From Ctenosaura bakeri (lineage: Eukaryota > Chordata > Lepidosauria > Squamata > Iguanidae): a stretch of 64,000 nt of DNA. The stretch spans positions 1 to 64,000 of the forward strand of contig CAOLHI010003141.1 of the NCBI GenBank assembly GCA_948474755.1. Direction: 5' to 3'. The position numbers were made by a program, and so were the translations under genes. Below, piece by piece: positions 40,601 through 47,366 of this stretch; position 1 is the stretch's first letter, and each line of letters opens with the position of its first letter. The notes under the pieces are model-generated. The model was given only the letters and a program-made list of their open reading frames with translations, had not been told where the DNA came from and made no database searches.

Positions 40601-42481
40601 TCTATGTGGTTGGTAAAGTCTGAGATATATTTGCAATAGCTGTTTAGTTTACATCAAATGGCAGAGTATAAAATTAATAAGACAAGTAGTAACAAGGCAT
40701 TTGAAAGCCAGCAGCTTCTTAATTTTTGACAGCGGCTTCTGAGAATTATGAAACATATATAATGACATATGAAATAGATTCATTTCCCCCAGTTGCGCTT
40801 TTTGATTATGTCAAAAGTACAATTCATTTGGAAGAGTTAGAATTAGTCACATGTTTGTGGCAAGATATGTTACTGCTTATAGATGAAAATCTTCTGATTT
40901 CCTTCTATGTCAAATTGGTACAAACTGGTATGAGTTGTACCATGCTAAACTAAAATACATACTATATATGGGTCGAAGAAAAATGTTCACTGAAAATGAA
41001 CATTTTTTTCAAAAAAAAAGTTTTTTGAAAATTGAGTTTATTTTTATCACTGGAAAATTAGTTTTTTATTATTATGATGATATAGGCTATTATGCATCAA
41101 TTTTGTTTATATAATGTTATTAATAGTGTGCATGTACAAATCATTGATGTCTTGAAAAATAATGATGATACAGATAACAAGAATTTAAAAAATCAAATTA
41201 ATGCAAGCAAGTATGCAAGGAACTTCAGTCGGCCTTTCTCTGGGGCATAGTTTCTCTAAACTGAAGTCAGAAGTGTAGTCTAGATAGAAAAAGGAGGTCC
41301 TTCCACTGTTTCAGGTCACTTTCTAGTATTTCAGATCATAGATCCTGGTGCAGGAGTTTCAGTATTTTCTACTGCCACAATGCTGCACAGTGAGAACGGA
41401 GGTATAGGTACGTTGCCTATGATACTTCCACGGTATTTTCATAGCCAACTATCCCATCCTACTTTCTGTCCCCCCAGCCCCAATCTTGCGATATAAAATT
41501 GTTTTGGACCCTGGTTTAATATTTTAAGGCACATCCAAAACCAACCCTAATAATTGCTTTTTGTGTGCTGCTTTGTCAAACACTTTTCGGGCTGTCTTGT
41601 ACTTACCTCCTTCACCAGATGCAATGACGTGTGGGTGGCAATAACAATCAAAGATGTTCATAGGGCGGGTGGAGAACTTGATTTGCCTGCACATAGAGCC
41701 TCTAAGTAATGGCATGGGTTGATGATGCCAGTATCTGGAAGAGACTGCATTGTGTAGACCTGTGCGGCTGTGGCCTTCACTGCATGGATCTTCCTTTCTT
41801 TTAGATGTAGTAGTATTTGCACCTCCCCTGTCTTCTATGGGCAGTTTCGATCACCATCCTGACCTATATCTCCATTCTCTAATTCACAGAACTTTTTAGA
41901 TGATGACATCAGTTGAAGATATCACGGTTTTGTATCATATTCACAGATAAGGCCCTCTGTTCCTACTGTTTTAGACTCTGGACAGGAATGGGTAATCTGT
42001 GCCCTGCCCAGATTTTCCAAGCCACCTGGGATACTGGGAGTTGAAGTCCAAAGCATCTGTAGGGATCCTTCCATCCCTACTTTGGACAACATGTTTCACT
42101 GAAGCAACCACACACTCCAGTGCCCTTCCATGATCTGTTATAAGATGCTATCCCATTCCAAATTCCAGTACAGAGTTTTGTGGGGTTTTTTCACATCTCT
42201 AAATTTCCTGACTGATCTTGTAGAACTAAAAATTACAGTGTTCTTGCATATGTGATGTTAAATAAAAATATATCTCCTTCTGTTTAGGCCTTATCTCCAT
42301 TGATGAATTCCACCAGGCATGGAGGCTTTTTAACCTGCACTTGAAAACTGATATAGATGAAGAATCCATTGACAACTTAGCCCATTGCATTGATTTCAAC
42401 AGAGATGGTAGCATTGATTTCAATGAATTTCTAGAAGCTTTTCATGTGGTCCACAAATTTGAGAATAGGTACAGCTCTTAA
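3650..42481 (+). CDS. PPEF1: Protein phosphatase with EF-hand domains 1 (16 coding exons, intact)
   Basis: A Ser/Thr phosphatase of the PPP family, related to Drosophila rdgC; the vertebrate genes are expressed in sensory and neural tissue. Coding exons: 3650-3701, 8401-8528, 9685-9745, 12576-12754, 14394-14508, 21844-21890, 27601-27767, 29137-29173, 29539-29688, 30479-30793, 31733-31918, 33603-33745, 34960-35066, 37503-37666, 40488-40572, 42288-42481. They sum to 2130 nt (709 aa plus stop), all with GT/AG borders and compatible phases. Protein layout: MGC acylation signal (1-3), IQ motif (25-35), phosphatase motifs GDLHG (179-183), GDFVDRG (208-214), RGNHE (239-243), HGG (293-295) and RSHE (463-466), a variable linker (about 313-417), and EF-hand loops at 558-569 (degenerate), 641-652 and 681-692. 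The C-terminal half and the LKSVL-RPP start of the linker resemble PPEF1 more than PPEF2, so I call PPEF1. The protein is longer than human PPEF1 (about 653 aa, from memory) mainly because of the linker. All catalytic metal ligands are present, so it should be active. Confidence 0.93.
4110..4290 (+). mobile_element. Old LINE-like fragment
   Basis: Reads like the decayed 3' coding part of a CR1/L2-like LINE common in reptile genomes (GGAGCTGCCTTTGAAGACCA, GTTACAGCAGTTCCACTG). Short, diverged and without an open frame. A similar piece lies near 35930-36100. The family assignment is from memory. Confidence 0.4.
4308..4567 (-). mobile_element. tRNA-derived SINE with a second partial tail
   Basis: On the minus strand it carries a tRNA-like head (box B GGTTCAAATC type, reversed here as TTCAAATCTTGGTCTCCAG) and a body with the CTTGGGCAAGTCACA motif. 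The 3' part ends in TGACTTGAAGGCACACAACA. The terminal tail occurs twice (about 4308-4335 and 4345-4375), so a truncated SINE end sits next to a fuller copy. Confidence 0.8.
4738..4838. mobile_element. Palindromic MITE remnant (right half)
   Basis: Contains CCTCCCTAAACTGCAAACTCC, ATAGGATGTTGAAAGCGG and ATAATAGTGCTATAACAGT, the right arm of the palindromic family at 2534-2731. The left arm is missing. Confidence 0.6.
7466..7711 (+). mobile_element. tRNA-derived SINE (full length)
   Basis: Starts with a tRNA-like head with pol III boxes (TAGTGTAGTGCTTTGAGCA; GGTTCAAATCC). The body follows (ACTGGGTAACCTTGGGCAAG, CTCTCAGCCTCTCTCAGAG, GAACAAATCTTGCAAAGAAA), and it ends in GACTTGAAGGCACACCACAA plus CAA repeats. 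It is the most abundant SINE family in this window. Confidence 0.88.
8051..8252 (-). mobile_element. tRNA-derived SINE
   Basis: Reverse-oriented copy. The tail TTGTTGTTGTGGTGTGCCCT comes first on the plus strand, then CAAGTCGTTTATGACTTATG and the GTCTCCAAGGCCATAGTCCA block. The head, complementary to a tRNA-like AGTGTAGTGTAAG stretch, ends near 8252. It lies about 150 bp before PPEF1 exon 2. Confidence 0.85.
8401..8528 (+). CDS. PPEF1: PPEF1 coding exon 2 (IQ motif)
   Basis: Acceptor TTTTGTCAG, donor GTTTGT. Encodes residues 18-60, with [19 protein letters not shown] matching the calmodulin-binding IQ consensus IQxxxRxxxxR at residues 25-35, followed by the conserved [10 protein letters not shown] block of PPEF proteins. 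A T-tract begins 18 bp into the following intron. Confidence 0.95.
9685..9745 (+). CDS. PPEF1: PPEF1 coding exon 3
   Basis: Acceptor TTTCTCAG, donor GTATGG at 9746. Encodes residues 61-80 ([20 protein letters not shown]) plus one base of Asp81. The LSxFFxFML pattern is typical of PPEF N-terminal regions. Confidence 0.92.
11960..12535 (+). mobile_element. CR1/L2-like LINE, 3' end (degenerate)
   Basis: Matches the general pattern of the 3' end of a CR1-type ORF2 and its tail: CAGAGGAGAGTGATCAAGAT, a stretch like TCAAGTTATGAGAAAAGAAATTC, then AGGAAAAATGTCTC and CAGAACAGTGTGGAAGGTAC. Frames are broken. It ends just before the acceptor of PPEF1 exon 4. The family name is recalled, not searched. 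Confidence 0.6.
12576..12754 (+). CDS. PPEF1: PPEF1 coding exon 4
   Basis: Acceptor TTTTATAG, donor GTAAGT. Encodes residues 81-140, containing [16 protein letters not shown], the conserved lead-in to the phosphatase domain in PPEF proteins, and [13 protein letters not shown]. Phase 1 in, phase 0 out. Confidence 0.95.
13168..13572. mobile_element. Non-autonomous DNA transposon (405 bp, GGCC...GGCC ends)
   Basis: Terminal inverted repeats GGCCTCTTCCACACCG / TGCGGAAAGGGCC are flanked on both sides by TTA (13165-13167 and 13573-13575). GC-rich interior with no protein of its own. The 3-bp duplication fits Harbinger-like transposons. It lies in PPEF1 intron 4. Confidence 0.78.
13639..13677. repeat. 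(AAAT)n simple repeat
   Basis: About nine AAAT units, in PPEF1 intron 4. Confidence 0.95.
14236..14309. repeat. Compound (GGA)n(GGC)n repeat
   Basis: A run of GGA triplets passes directly into GGC triplets, with one GGT interruption. It ends 84 bp before PPEF1 exon 5, within the splice-acceptor neighbourhood of intron 4. Confidence 0.95.
14394..14508 (+). CDS. PPEF1: PPEF1 coding exon 5 (tandem acceptor)
   Basis: The acceptor reads CTCTACACAGCAG, a tandem NAGNAG site, so the exon can start at 14394 (adds Gln141) or 14397 (omits it). Donor GTAAGT at 14509. Encodes [17 protein letters not shown] and the KEITICG strand leading into the catalytic GDLHG motif, residues 141-178 plus one base. Confidence 0.94.
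15609..15700. repeat. Interrupted (GT)n/(GA)n simple repeat
   Basis: GT runs with ATGC interruptions change to GA runs. Intronic. Confidence 0.95.
16754..17230. mobile_element. Non-autonomous DNA transposon (477 bp MITE)
   Basis: Ends GGCCCTTTCCACACA and TGTGTGGAAAGGGCC are perfect inverted repeats, flanked by TTA on both sides (16751-16753, 17231-17233). The interior is rich in CpG and contains further inverted segments (AACCACAAGACAAGTGGTTTT). The open frames of up to 180 codons on either strand are by-products of low stop-codon density. The intact ends and CpG content suggest a fairly young copy. Confidence 0.85.
17826..18397. mobile_element. Probable MITE related to the copy at 32047
   Basis: Ends CTTTTTCTGCACGAAGCG and TTGTGCGGGAGGGGC are roughly complementary. 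An interior section (ATTTAAAGC, TGCACTTT, GATTGGCTG) recalls the 32047-32462 element. The boundaries are approximate. Confidence 0.4.
18486..20050. repeat. Array of alternating inverted GC-rich units
   Basis: Motifs such as ATTCCCTTGCCTTTTGCC and their complements (GGGCAAAAGGCAAGGGAAT) alternate many times, in two blocks (about 18486-18690 and 19510-20050) separated by unrelated sequence. Between them recur GTGTGCTGCTCCCCCTC and CTTCCTTCCTCATACC. The block is strongly self-complementary and could fold into several hairpins. Several chance open frames cross it, none with a recognisable product. It may be a nested or tandemly amplified palindromic transposon. Confidence 0.7.
20105..20275. mobile_element. 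Palindromic MITE remnant
   Basis: Contains CCTGTGGAATTCTGGGGTTG, TCTGGCTGAGAATTCC and CCCTAAACTGCAAATCC, as in the palindromic family at 33262. The ends are decayed. Confidence 0.5.
20537..20775 (+). mobile_element. tRNA-derived SINE (full length)
   Basis: Head AGTTTGGTGTAGTAGTCTGA, then ACAACTCTGGAGATCAGTGT, CTTGGACAAGTCCCATTCTC, GAACAAATCTTGCCAAG and AATAACTTGAAGGTACAGCA. A GATGAA repeat follows directly (about 20775-20810). Confidence 0.88.
21583..21737 (+). mobile_element. tRNA-derived SINE (internally deleted)
   Basis: Starts at GGAGCATTGGATTATGACCC and ends in AAATTGAAGGCATGCAACAA plus CAA repeats. The head and part of the middle are missing. It ends about 105 bp before PPEF1 exon 6. 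Confidence 0.8.
21844..21890 (+). CDS. PPEF1: PPEF1 coding exon 6 (catalytic GDLHG)
   Basis: 47 bp; acceptor CTTCCTAG, donor GTAAGT. Encodes Gly179-Lys194: [16 protein letters not shown]. Asp180 and His182 are metal ligands in the PPP phosphatase family. Confidence 0.96.
22591..22633. repeat. (CT)n simple repeat
   Basis: Nearly pure CT dinucleotides with one TTT interruption, intronic. Confidence 0.95.
23300..23520. mobile_element. Snap-back palindromic element with 12-bp direct repeats
   Basis: Two inverted arms of about 100 bp meet at a perfect centre, CTTCAGAGGATCCTCTGAAG (about 23420-23439). The arms contain AGAACACGG, CAAGAGAGA and GCCACAGA with their complements. Identical 12-bp sequences ATACCCACATTT flank it (23288-23299, 23521-23532). 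The arm sequence is recalled as a common squamate repeat. The direct repeats indicate insertion as a unit. Confidence 0.75.
24995..25200. mobile_element. Palindromic MITE
   Basis: Begins CCCTGTCACACTACATAATT and ends GTCCAGTGGGAAAGGGCC, with internal CCACTTTAACTACCACAG and GATTTCATAGCATG arms. Same family as 33262-33482. Confidence 0.65.
25987..26189. mobile_element. hAT-like MITE, copy 1
   Basis: Starts CAGCC and ends GGTTGAGAAACCCTG, as hAT termini do (CAG...CTG). The 8-bp flanks are GATTAGAC and GGTTAGAC, seven of eight matching. The interior (AACCTTGAAATAGTATAATT, TTTCAGGGAACCACTGCATT, CCAGGGAACCCTGGTTGA) is shared with 53231-53425. Confidence 0.78.
26877..27108. mobile_element. Palindromic MITE with TGA duplication
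   Basis: Ends GGCCATTTCCACCC and GTGCAGAAATGGCC, flanked by TGA on both sides (26874-26876, 27109-27111). The left arm is partly duplicated (CTTTCAACATCCTACGG, then CTTTCAACATCCTATGG). Self-complementary throughout. Confidence 0.8.
27601..27767 (+). CDS. PPEF1: PPEF1 coding exon 7 (GDFVDRG and RGNHE)
   Basis: Acceptor TCTCTTACAG, donor GTATCA. Encodes residues 195-249 plus two bases of Arg250. It carries the core catalytic motifs GDFVDRG (208-214) and RGNHE (239-243), with metal ligands Asp209 and Asn241 and the general-acid His242. Ends NLR, continuing YGFTKE in exon 8. Confidence 0.97.
28205..28400 (+). mobile_element. 5S rRNA-derived SINE
   Basis: Head resembles 5S rRNA (TGATCTTGGAAGCTAAGCAG, then CCCTGGTTAGGACTTAGATG and GAGACTGCC). 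The body TCAGAGGAAGGAACTGGCAA and CCACCTCTGAGTGTTC follows, with a tail like TCAACATAAATCAATAGG. A second copy is at 54238. Not a functional 5S gene. Confidence 0.85.
29137..29173 (+). CDS. PPEF1: PPEF1 coding exon 8 (37-bp microexon)
   Basis: Acceptor CATTTCAG, donor GTAAGT. Encodes the end of Arg250 and [12 protein letters not shown] (251-262), a block conserved in all PPEF proteins. It is too short to be found from open frames alone; phase and sequence fix it. Confidence 0.95.
29539..29688 (+). CDS. PPEF1: PPEF1 coding exon 9 (HGG motif)
   Basis: Acceptor CTTAATAG, donor GTAAGA. Exactly 50 codons, residues 263-312. Contains [18 protein letters not shown], with metal ligand His293 in the PPP HGG motif, and [10 protein letters not shown]. 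Ends in RNK. Confidence 0.96.
30479..30793 (+). CDS. PPEF1: PPEF1 coding exon 10 (variable linker)
   Basis: Acceptor CTTTATAG, donor GTATGC. Exactly 105 codons (313-417) between the two halves of the phosphatase domain. Only its ends are conserved ([10 protein letters not shown] at the start, TKEWKQ at the end). The middle is polar and rich in Ser, Thr, His and Lys, and looks disordered. Human PPEF1 has a much shorter segment here, and PPEF2 has a long unrelated one. Confidence 0.9.
31733..31918 (+). CDS. PPEF1: PPEF1 coding exon 11 ([15 protein letters not shown])
   Basis: Acceptor TTCAAAG, donor GTAATC. Encodes residues 418-479: VIDILWSDP, then [12 protein letters not shown] and LIRSHECK. 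His465 in RSHE is the last but one metal-site histidine motif of PPP enzymes. Confidence 0.97.
32047..32462. mobile_element. Non-autonomous DNA transposon (416 bp) with ATA duplication
   Basis: Ends GCCCCTTTCCACACAGG and CTGTGCAGAAATGGCC, flanked by ATA on both sides (32044-32046, 32463-32465). Interior without coding potential. Lies in PPEF1 intron 11. Confidence 0.75.
33262..33482. mobile_element. Palindromic MITE
   Basis: Begins GGGCTTTCCCACACTACATA and ends TACATAGTGCAGAAAGGCCC. Arms CTATGATTCCACCTTAACTA and AGTTAAAGTGGAATCATAGT are complementary. Lies about 120 bp before PPEF1 exon 12. Confidence 0.78.
33603..33745 (+). CDS. PPEF1: PPEF1 coding exon 12 (end of phosphatase domain)
   Basis: Acceptor TAAATAAG, donor GTAGGA. 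Encodes residues 480-526 plus two bases of Arg527. [20 protein letters not shown] is the conserved end of the PPP catalytic domain. Confidence 0.97.
34960..35066 (+). CDS. PPEF1: PPEF1 coding exon 13 (start of EF-hand 1)
   Basis: Acceptor TCTTTTCAG, donor GTAATT. Encodes the end of Arg527 to Thr562 plus one base, with [20 protein letters not shown] leading into the first EF-hand loop (558-569). Confidence 0.95.
36126..36769 (+). mobile_element. 5'-truncated L1 LINE, 3' end with target-site duplication
   Basis: A piece of the L1 ORF2 C-terminus ([14 protein letters not shown], then [10 protein letters not shown], with frame breaks) is followed by a 3' UTR and AATAAAAACTTTTTTT plus an A-run. 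The flanks share GATTTTCAGGAG (36114-36125 and 36770-36781). Intronic between PPEF1 exons 13 and 14. A related short piece (GGGTCTGACTAATGAACAGA) sits at about 37310-37345. Confidence 0.8.
37503..37666 (+). CDS. PPEF1: PPEF1 coding exon 14
   Basis: Acceptor TTTTTGTAG, donor GTATAA. Encodes Gly563-Glu617: end of degenerate EF-hand 1 (GKISPSEW), [13 protein letters not shown] and the PPEF1-like [14 protein letters not shown]. Confidence 0.94.
38041..38255 (+). mobile_element. tRNA-derived SINE, head missing
   Basis: Starts at CTAGAGACTAGGATTCAAAT and has GGTGACCTTGGGCAAGTCAC and GAACAAATCTTGCAAAC, then an A-rich internal expansion. Ends in GACTTGAAGGCACACAACAA. Confidence 0.82.
38285..38455 (-). 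mobile_element. tRNA-derived SINE (minus strand)
   Basis: Reverse copy: GGTGATCCTAAGGCAAACCT, TCTTGGCAAGATTTGTTG, GTGGGGATTCAAACCCTGGT. The end tail and tRNA head are eroded. It forms an inverted pair with the copy at 38041-38255. Confidence 0.78.
38458..38760. repeat. Inverted-repeat block of unknown origin
   Basis: GC-rich stretch in which motifs such as CCCTTGTTTGCAAATGAGGG, CTCGTTTGCAAACAAGGGAG and GCAGGTGCCTGC recur in opposing orientations. Possibly a nested palindromic transposon next to the SINE pair. Chance open frames only. Confidence 0.55.
39068..39760 (-). mobile_element. Penelope-like retroelement remnant
   Basis: On the minus strand a frame reads [18 protein letters not shown] (about 39540-39600), which resembles the end of the GIY-YIG endonuclease domain in Penelope-like elements. 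Further 3' is the typical tail phrase CTGAAGAAGGTCAAGC (about 39108-39123). Strongly decayed, with unsure boundaries. A different LINE class is possible. Confidence 0.5.
40488..40572 (+). CDS. PPEF1: PPEF1 coding exon 15 (EF-hand 2)
   Basis: Acceptor TTCCTCAG, donor GTATGT. Encodes Val618-Ser645 plus one base: [17 protein letters not shown] and the EF-hand loop start DRDHSG (641-646), with Asp641, Asp643 and Ser645 as calcium ligands. Confidence 0.96.
42288..42481 (+). CDS. PPEF1: PPEF1 coding exon 16 (EF-hand 3, stop)
   Basis: Acceptor CTGTTTAG. Encodes Gly646-Ser709, then TAA at 42479-42481. Completes EF-hand 2 (LISIDEF) and carries EF-hand 3, [12 protein letters not shown] (681-692), with a full ligand set. 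The tail [14 protein letters not shown] is PPEF1-like. ATTAAA at 42539-42544 and AATAAA at 43108-43113 are the nearest candidate poly(A) signals; neither is proven. Confidence 0.96.
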
Positions 42482-42989
42482 AGAAGAGAGGCTTCTCAGA
42501 ACAATTTGCTTTGGGCACATTTTGCTGTAGACTTTTGAATTAAATTTTGCTGCCTTAATATTGATAGTTAGCAGCAACAACATTCCAGAAAAGAAATCTG
42601 AAGAAAGTGGTACTTGATTATAATGTTATAATGTTGATTATAATGCTCTCAGACAGAAAGCTACTAATAACAGGCAGATAAAAACAAGCAGATAAAAAGA
42701 AAGATATGTCTAAAAACCCTCATATAAGCCATGTTCTCAACAGAGGCTATATACTGAGACCCTCAGGGTTTATTGCAATTGAGAAATCTGATTTGGAAAT
42801 ACATTTTATTTATGTGTTTACTTAATCAATGCATGCATTTCCTTGCCATATCTAAAATGATGGGTGAGATCTAATGTAAAGATGGCGGAGCAAAAAGCTC
42901 CATTGGCATACACAGATTGGAGGCCTGTATCTGAAGAAGGAGAATGGATGTGCCCAACCAGATGCAGCACTGTGGGCAGAACCATTGTT

Positions 42990-43380
42990 ACTCTTAGACA
43001 TTGATAGTCTTGTCCTTCATCACTTTATCCAATGTTCTTTTAAAGAACATGGATGACCATTGATGTATCTTGTGGTAGTGAATTCTACAATTTAACTAAG
43101 CTTTGTGAATAAATATTTCCATTTGTGAAAAAAAGTATTCCTACATCATGTATAATTTTTGTATCTCTGTCATGTCCTGCACCTTGCTTATTTGCCTTTG
43201 TCTATGCTAAAAAGCTCCAAAAATGTAACATTTCCTCATTGGAGTTTTGCTCCAGAACCTTAACATTTTGCTTTCTGTTTTCTGTACTTTTTCCATCTCT
43301 GTAATATCCTTTTGAATGTGTGGTTTCCTGAACAGTATGCAATATACGAAGGATGGTTGCAACCACAGATTTGTCTTATG
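42990..43380 (-). mobile_element. Ancient CR1/L3-like LINE fragment
   Basis: On the plus strand it shows the complement-type pattern CTCCAAAAATGTAACATTTCC, TTCCATCTCTGTAATATCC and GTGGTTTCCTGAACAGTATG, seen in old amniote CR1/L3 copies. Diverged and non-coding. May be transcribed as part of the PPEF1 3' UTR. Confidence 0.5.
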
Positions 43381-43736
43381 ATATTGGGAATTCTATTTTT
43401 TGGATTTTGGCTTTTTCATGGTAACTGCACATGGGCTCAGTGTTTTTATCAAACTATTCACCACATTTCCAGTTTCTTTTTCCTGTCTGATCATTGATAT
43501 AGGCAGGAAAAATGAAATGTGCCAGTACAGGATGGGTGACACCTGACTTGACAACAATTTCTAAGCCAGGGCAGTGTGCAATCAAATTTCCCTCCTTCTC
43601 TTGGTAGTGGGGCACTTTGTGGCAGGCAGCAGCAAGGAATTCTGCAGGGTCCTATCAAAATTGCCCATCACAAAATGCCTTGCCGGTAGGAAAGGGTTAG
43701 AGGCATAATCACACATTCCCTCACTTATTGTGTTCA

Positions 43737-43870
43737 TGTGTGTGTGTCTGCCTTCAAGTCACTTGTTGACTTGTAGTGGTCCATGAATTTCATAGGGTTT
43801 TCTTATGCAAGGAATAATCAGTAGTGGTTTTGCTAGTCCCCTCCTCTGGTAATGCCTTAGAAACCCTTCT
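43737..43870 (-). mobile_element. 5S/tRNA-SINE tail fragment
   Basis: GTGTCTGCCTTCAAGTCACT, then GACTTGTAGTGGTCCATGAA, TTTCATAGGGTTTTCTTATG and GGAATAATCAGTAGTGGTTT match, in reverse, the 3' body of the SINEs in this window. The head is missing. Confidence 0.65.
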
Positions 43871-46800
43871 GTTGGTAGGACTGTGCTGATGAAAAGATAA
43901 GTTTGTGGAGGTAACATCAGCACACATAGTAACATCAATGGATTTCATCATAATGATGCCTCCCAAAGCACAGTCTCTATCTATATTTTAAAAATAAGGT
44001 TTAATCAAACATCGTAATACAAATCAAATAGAAATCCATAGAGTTAAAAAAATATTTAAGTTGGGTTTTTTTTCAGGTGAATGCTTGTTCTTTGTTAGAT
44101 CTGACCAAGATAATGAAGTGAAAACTCATTAGGTCCCTGAATATTGTCTTCTGGTGCATGATGCAATCTCCTTGCAGAAGAGCAGCAGATTTGTATGTGG
44201 TTAGTACCCAGATAGGAGATGCTAAAGAATCTTATGTACACTGGCTTAAGTTCCATGATGGAATAAAGGTGTTATGTAAATAGACTGAATGAATAATAAA
44301 TTCACATTAAAGCCAGGAAAAGAAGGTGTTGCAATCTTTTAGGTGGGAATAATATAGTTCTGCTTTTTCTTGGAACTGCTGCAGATATTCTACGAAAAGG
44401 AAAATATCATCTGTTTGTTTAAAGAGAGAATGAGAGAGAGAACTTGAGCAACAGAGAAACAAACAGGAACTATTTCTTCCATCTATTTTCCTCCTGTGAC
44501 AAGCAGCAAAGAACAAGCTGGAGAAAGGAGCAGGAAGAAAAAGTCTCCTGTGTGCTGCCTCTCGGCCCAGCATATGCCCATGGATTGTTGTGTGTGTATA
44601 CATGAAGAAAGAGGGGGTAGGCAGGCAGGCAAGAGGTGAGAAATGGTGCAGATGGATGGGGCAGGGGGGGTTGAAGTGGAGAGACAGAGACTCAGAGGAG
44701 GAAGAATGGAGGAAGGGAAAAGGAAATACACACAGAAAGAAGAAAGTCAGAATTCACAGTGGCAGCTTTGGATGAGAGCAGATGTCTTCAGTATGCACAG
44801 TTGCTCCTCAGAGGAAGACAGAGGAGAATGATGGAGGAAAAGGGATACCAAAAATGGACAGTGTAATGATTCTGATATTGTTGAACATATGGAAGGAGGA
44901 GAAGACATGGGAAAAGGTGAGAATGTCATAAGAGAGCAGCTGGAAATAGGGGGGAAGTGGAATTTCAAAAGAAAAGTAAGTATCAGAGATTATTTTGTAG
45001 ACAATACAATTGATTCCCAACATTTTAGCAAGTGCACTTTGAACAAAAATGGGGAATACCATTGAGGATAGATATATTCCCCATTTGGAAGTTATAAAAA
45101 GAAATTCATTTTTTTGTACAGAACAGAACAGCATTGATTATTATTTGATTATGGGGCTGTGGAGAAAATTTTAGTACAGTATTATTTATTCCAAAAATAT
45201 AGTCCACTCCATCCAAAAGAGGATTCTAAATACAAGATCTGATTAAGAAACTGAACATGAACATGCACATCAGTATATGTGGCTTTTTCAACAGCAGGTG
45301 CTTTAATAAGTGCAACTGGATGTAGGAATCTTTGGCCAAGATCTTGTATCAGACATGGGATGCTCCATCTTCCCAATGAAATCCACTTTAAACTCTAGGC
45401 AGCTCTTCTAAGGGATAGAGACTTGCAGTGCTGGTGAGTAGACAGCAGAAGGAGGCCATGTCCAGCTCTCTCCTCTAGTGAGCCACAGTGTAAGTAGGAG
45501 AAGTAGGGACCCTGTTGGGTTGTTGTGAGTCCTCACAGGGCAGGGAGAAGAGGAGATGAACAGAAGTAGAGTGATGATCACCAGAGAAACAGAAGATATT
45601 ATGCAGTTAAATTGTTTCCCCTAAAGATGTGTGACTAAAAACTATTGTTCTTGTCAGTTGCTGTTTCTTAAAAATCATGGCTGGCATCCTGTTCATTGGT
45701 TACAATATCATAGGTTGGAGTTAATAATATCATAACTGCTGGTGATTTACTTTTACAGTCATGAATGATTGACTATGACACACCCTAGCAACACCCCAAA
45801 CAAAGTGTTTCTGTGGTGCTGATCAGAGTGTTGTGAATCACATTCATAGCTCACTCTCATTCACAGGGTGCCCTGGGACAAGCAGTTGTGGCAGGACCCC
45901 AAAGGGTTTCTTCAGTTGCCTGTTCTCAAGGTACCTTGAGACCAGGAGAGTACTGTGGACATCATTTCCCAGTGCTCCGGTCTCCTGCACCTCAGACACA
46001 GGTTGATCGGGACACTGCCAGGCTGTGAAGGTGGGAGGGGGGCTTGTCAGTCACAGTTACAATAATGATGCAGGATCTTGGCCGATATCTACCAGTAATG
46101 AATGGCATCCTGTATGGTAGTTACAAATTTGTAACCAAGAGTTATGGATCCATAGCCACTCTATATCCAAAGAAATAACCATGTTAGCCTCTTATAGCAT
46201 AAAAAGGAGGAAAGAAGGGAAGAGTAGAAGGAATGTAGCAACACCTTTAAGACTAACTGGTTTTTAACTGTTCCATATCCAGTTATACTACATATTCACA
46301 ATTCCGGCACTATTGCCACAATTATAAATGCCCCCCCATCCCACTTTAAATTCCAGAGAGCCATTTTGAACAACTGAGGTCTGTTCTGCTGATGATTGGG
46401 GTGCAGCAGGATGATGCTTCCAGCCCCTCCTGCCAGCAAGCAAAGATGCAACAATCAGAAGCAGAACCCTGTTGCAGGTCCTTGTTGCATCAGAAATCAC
46501 TGGTGGCGGGGAGCTGCCTGGTGTGGCCCAGTTGCCAACAGAACAGACCTCCATTGCTTGGTGTGGCTGCCAGCTGTTATAGTACATTTGGGGACTAGGC
46601 CAATACTTAGTTATGCATTTGTAATTAATTCAGTAATATAAGTTCTTGGCCAATATATATTATAATCTGATTTTTAGTGTGAGATATTGCTGATGGATGC
46701 AAGGTGGGTCTTGCCTACAGTTTTCATTGGTAGATAAAATATTTTGCATTCTTCTTGTGCCCATGTATTTCTTTGTAACTCACTCATTCCCTTTCAGTAG

Positions 46801-47271
46801 GTAGAATGAAAAACAGAATTTCCCAGAATTTATGCAATTATCTCTTCCTCTCCCAAGCTGGAAACAGGGACAGAGGGAGGAGAAGAGTGAAATCATGGAC
46901 GAGACTTTTCACATTTGATCTGATAGGATTTTCAGTGCAGTATTGTGATGTAAATTTAAATGCCAAGCTATAGCCTACTTTTAAATATAGTTAACAATTA
47001 AAAAAAAAGCTTTATTTTTAGTGTAAATGCTACATATTAGCACTTCAATAACTTTCCTATCTCTGATGAGAGCACAGGGAGCCTCTGCTAGTCAGATAGC
47101 TCTTCTTGTTCTGAGTTTGGATCACAGATAGAAGAACAGAGTCAGCCCTCTAAATTCAGTAGGGTTAGGGGTACAAGACCTTCACAGAAGTGGAAAAATC
47201 ACAAATATGGATGTGTGTCTGTGGGAAGGGGGGGCAAAGCATGGTGGGGAGACTGGCCACCCAAGAGTCCA

Positions 47272-47366
47272 AACCAGGGTCCCTCCCGAAACTGCAAACC
47301 CCAGGATTCCATAAGATGATGAAAGAGGAATAATCACGTTATAAGAGTGTAGTGCGAAAATTGCCT
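47272..47366. mobile_element. Palindromic MITE remnant (right half)
   Basis: TCCCGAAACTGCAAACCCCA, GGATTCCATAAGATGATGAA and AGAGTGTAGTGCG match the right arm of the palindromic family. The left arm is missing. Confidence 0.55.

Noticed and set aside
3650..42481. PPEF2 instead of PPEF1
   Set aside because: Some N-terminal blocks are PPEF2-like (LIQRWYR, QLHARYV), but the MGC start, the linker start [13 protein letters not shown] and the C-terminal AFHVVH are PPEF1-like. The neighbour PHKA2 fits the PPEF1 locus.
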